DNA from: a virus
Reading direction: 5' to 3' (one strand)
Virus record (IMG/VR): IMGVR_UViG_3300010371_000007
Span: 1 to 57,735 of that record
Length of the DNA: 57,735 bases
Position numbers and translations under genes: made by a program. Under the pieces are notes generated by a model. It was not told where the DNA came from and did no database searches. It saw only the letters and a list, made by a program, of their open reading frames with translations. Below, in pieces: positions 57,050-57,735 of the stretch; position 1 is the first letter of the stretch; each line of letters begins with the position of its first letter.

Positions 57050-57612
57050 TGCTGGGTGGCCGTGAAACGGCGAGCGTAGGGCGCGTTTCGATATACTTGG
57101 GTACGGTGGGTGAAAAGAGGGGTGGTCCCCATTTATGGACCCATGAGGGGTTTTGGGCGCAAATCGTGTGCCCCGAAATCCCGCCAAAAGTCGCGCATAG
57201 GTTCAATTTTTTCTCAAACCAAATCCGTTAAACTTATACGATTCTATATAACTCTAGTTACCTAAAAATAGATATATATATAGTGTTTTGTTCGTGTACG
57301 CGTTTGTTCATGCTGTGCAGCTGCTGTACGTCGTGGCGTACGAGCTTTTTAAAGGGGGTGTTTAATTTTACAATTAAAGCTGTCGTGCATGCACGAGGCA
57401 CTTTTATGGCGTTAGAGTCTATAGCGAAAAACACGCTTGAATCGTACAAAGTACTCTGTAGAGTGCCAAACATACATTCTACGATTTTTTATTTTGCGTG
57501 TTTTGTGACGTAAGGTTCTACAGCCGATTTTTTTCAATACTTACATTTCGAGACTTTTATGCTCGTGCGTCACCGCGTGCCGTCGCCATACATGACGTTA
57601 GTGCTGAAACTT
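57050..57612. other. Non-coding, AT-rich control region
   Basis: No convincing gene: open frames here have no ribosome-binding site and unusual codon use. From 57200 the base composition drops well below the rest of the genome, with TATATATATAT (about 57270), a perfect TCGTGCATGCACGA palindrome (about 57381), several T-runs and A-runs and a terminator-like hairpin. This is the likeliest place for a replication origin and additional early promoters, but no defined iterons were found. 57050-57200 is GC-richer and contains nothing I recognise. Confidence 0.5.
57458..57495 (+). terminator. Possible rightward terminator in the AT-rich region
   Basis: GTAGAGTG and CATTCTAC pair (one G-T) over a 9-base loop and are followed by GATTTTTTATTTT. 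It would stop transcription running rightward toward the genome end. Confidence 0.5.
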
Positions 57613-57735
57613 ACAGCCATCTAGTCTTTTGTTTTTGCGTTGTAGAACGCCACAGTCATTTAACTTATCATCACCCGCCTGCCGCTGAGTTACCGACCCG
57701 GTAACTTCGGCGGACTAGCGCGCTCAAACCGCAGG
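57613..57735. repeat. Terminal direct repeat, right copy
   Basis: Identical to 1-123. Contains the second copies of the CTTATCATCA motif (57664-57673) and palindrome A (57689-57705). Confidence 0.95.

Noticed and set aside
57258-57473. Two overlapping open frames (57258-57473 minus, 57283-57513 plus) in the AT-rich region
   Set aside because: No ribosome-binding sites, Cys/Phe-rich or random composition and codon use unlike any other gene here.
1-57735. Temperate lifestyle
   Set aside because: No integrase, recombinase, partition or classical repressor gene was recognised. The palindromes alone are not enough to claim lysogeny.

Overview
The window looks like one complete genome of a lytic-type, short-tailed (podovirus-like) phage. 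The last 123 bases (57613-57735) repeat the first 123 exactly, so the contig is either circular or terminally redundant. The DNA is GC-rich apart from an AT-rich stretch at 57.2-57.6 kb. A nested i-spanin/o-spanin pair points to a Gram-negative (diderm) host. I recognised no integrase, excisionase, phage RNA polymerase, tRNA or CRISPR array, and no tape measure or tail sheath. The species and host cannot be fixed from sequence alone.

Layout. (1) 0.2-1.1 kb: an Ala/Lys-rich minus-strand gene with its own extended -10 promoter and two tandem terminators. (2) 1.35-7.27 kb, plus strand: appendage proteins (Fn3-like protein, tail fibre, fibre-assembly-like protein) and a lysis cassette (lysozyme-like endolysin, holin-like protein, membrane coiled-coil, nested spanins). 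(3) 7.26-9.24 kb, minus strand: terminase large and small subunits, inverted inside the late block. (4) 9.30-30.51 kb, plus strand: portal, scaffold, major capsid protein, head-tail adaptors, S74-type fibre, nozzle-like tail protein and a set of very large ejection proteins. (5) A convergent terminator near 30.53 kb. (6) 30.7-56.9 kb, minus strand: an Acb2-like anti-CBASS sponge, primase-helicase, a candidate ssDNA-binding protein, SNF2-type helicase, VRR-NUC, zinc-finger and Cas4/RecB-like nucleases and family A DNA polymerase. About 35 mostly small unknown genes follow, among them a MoxR AAA+ ATPase / metallopeptidase-VWA / DUF3150-like cluster. (7) 56.95-57.7 kb: a non-coding region with a strong leftward promoter.

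The most unusual signal is a near-perfect 17-bp inverted repeat, GTTACCGASTCGGTAAC (centre varies), at ten unique sites. It occurs only in the leftward (early/replication) half and at gene 243-986. Most copies lie 12-85 bp upstream of minus-strand start codons, which suggests one regulator controlling the whole leftward programme. At two sites the same sigma70-like promoter sits at almost the same distance from the palindrome. A second motif, TGATGATAAG, marks other intergenic gaps in the same region. The other highlights are a GGDEF (nucleotide cyclase-like) domain plus a HEFAH zincin motif in a giant ejection protein, and an Acb2-type cyclic-nucleotide sponge in the same genome. Two +1 frame breaks with a similar local sequence fall in adjacent ejection genes, and a 66-codon gene is nested in the giant ejection gene.

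All functional calls are from reading the sequence and its translations by eye. No database search was run.
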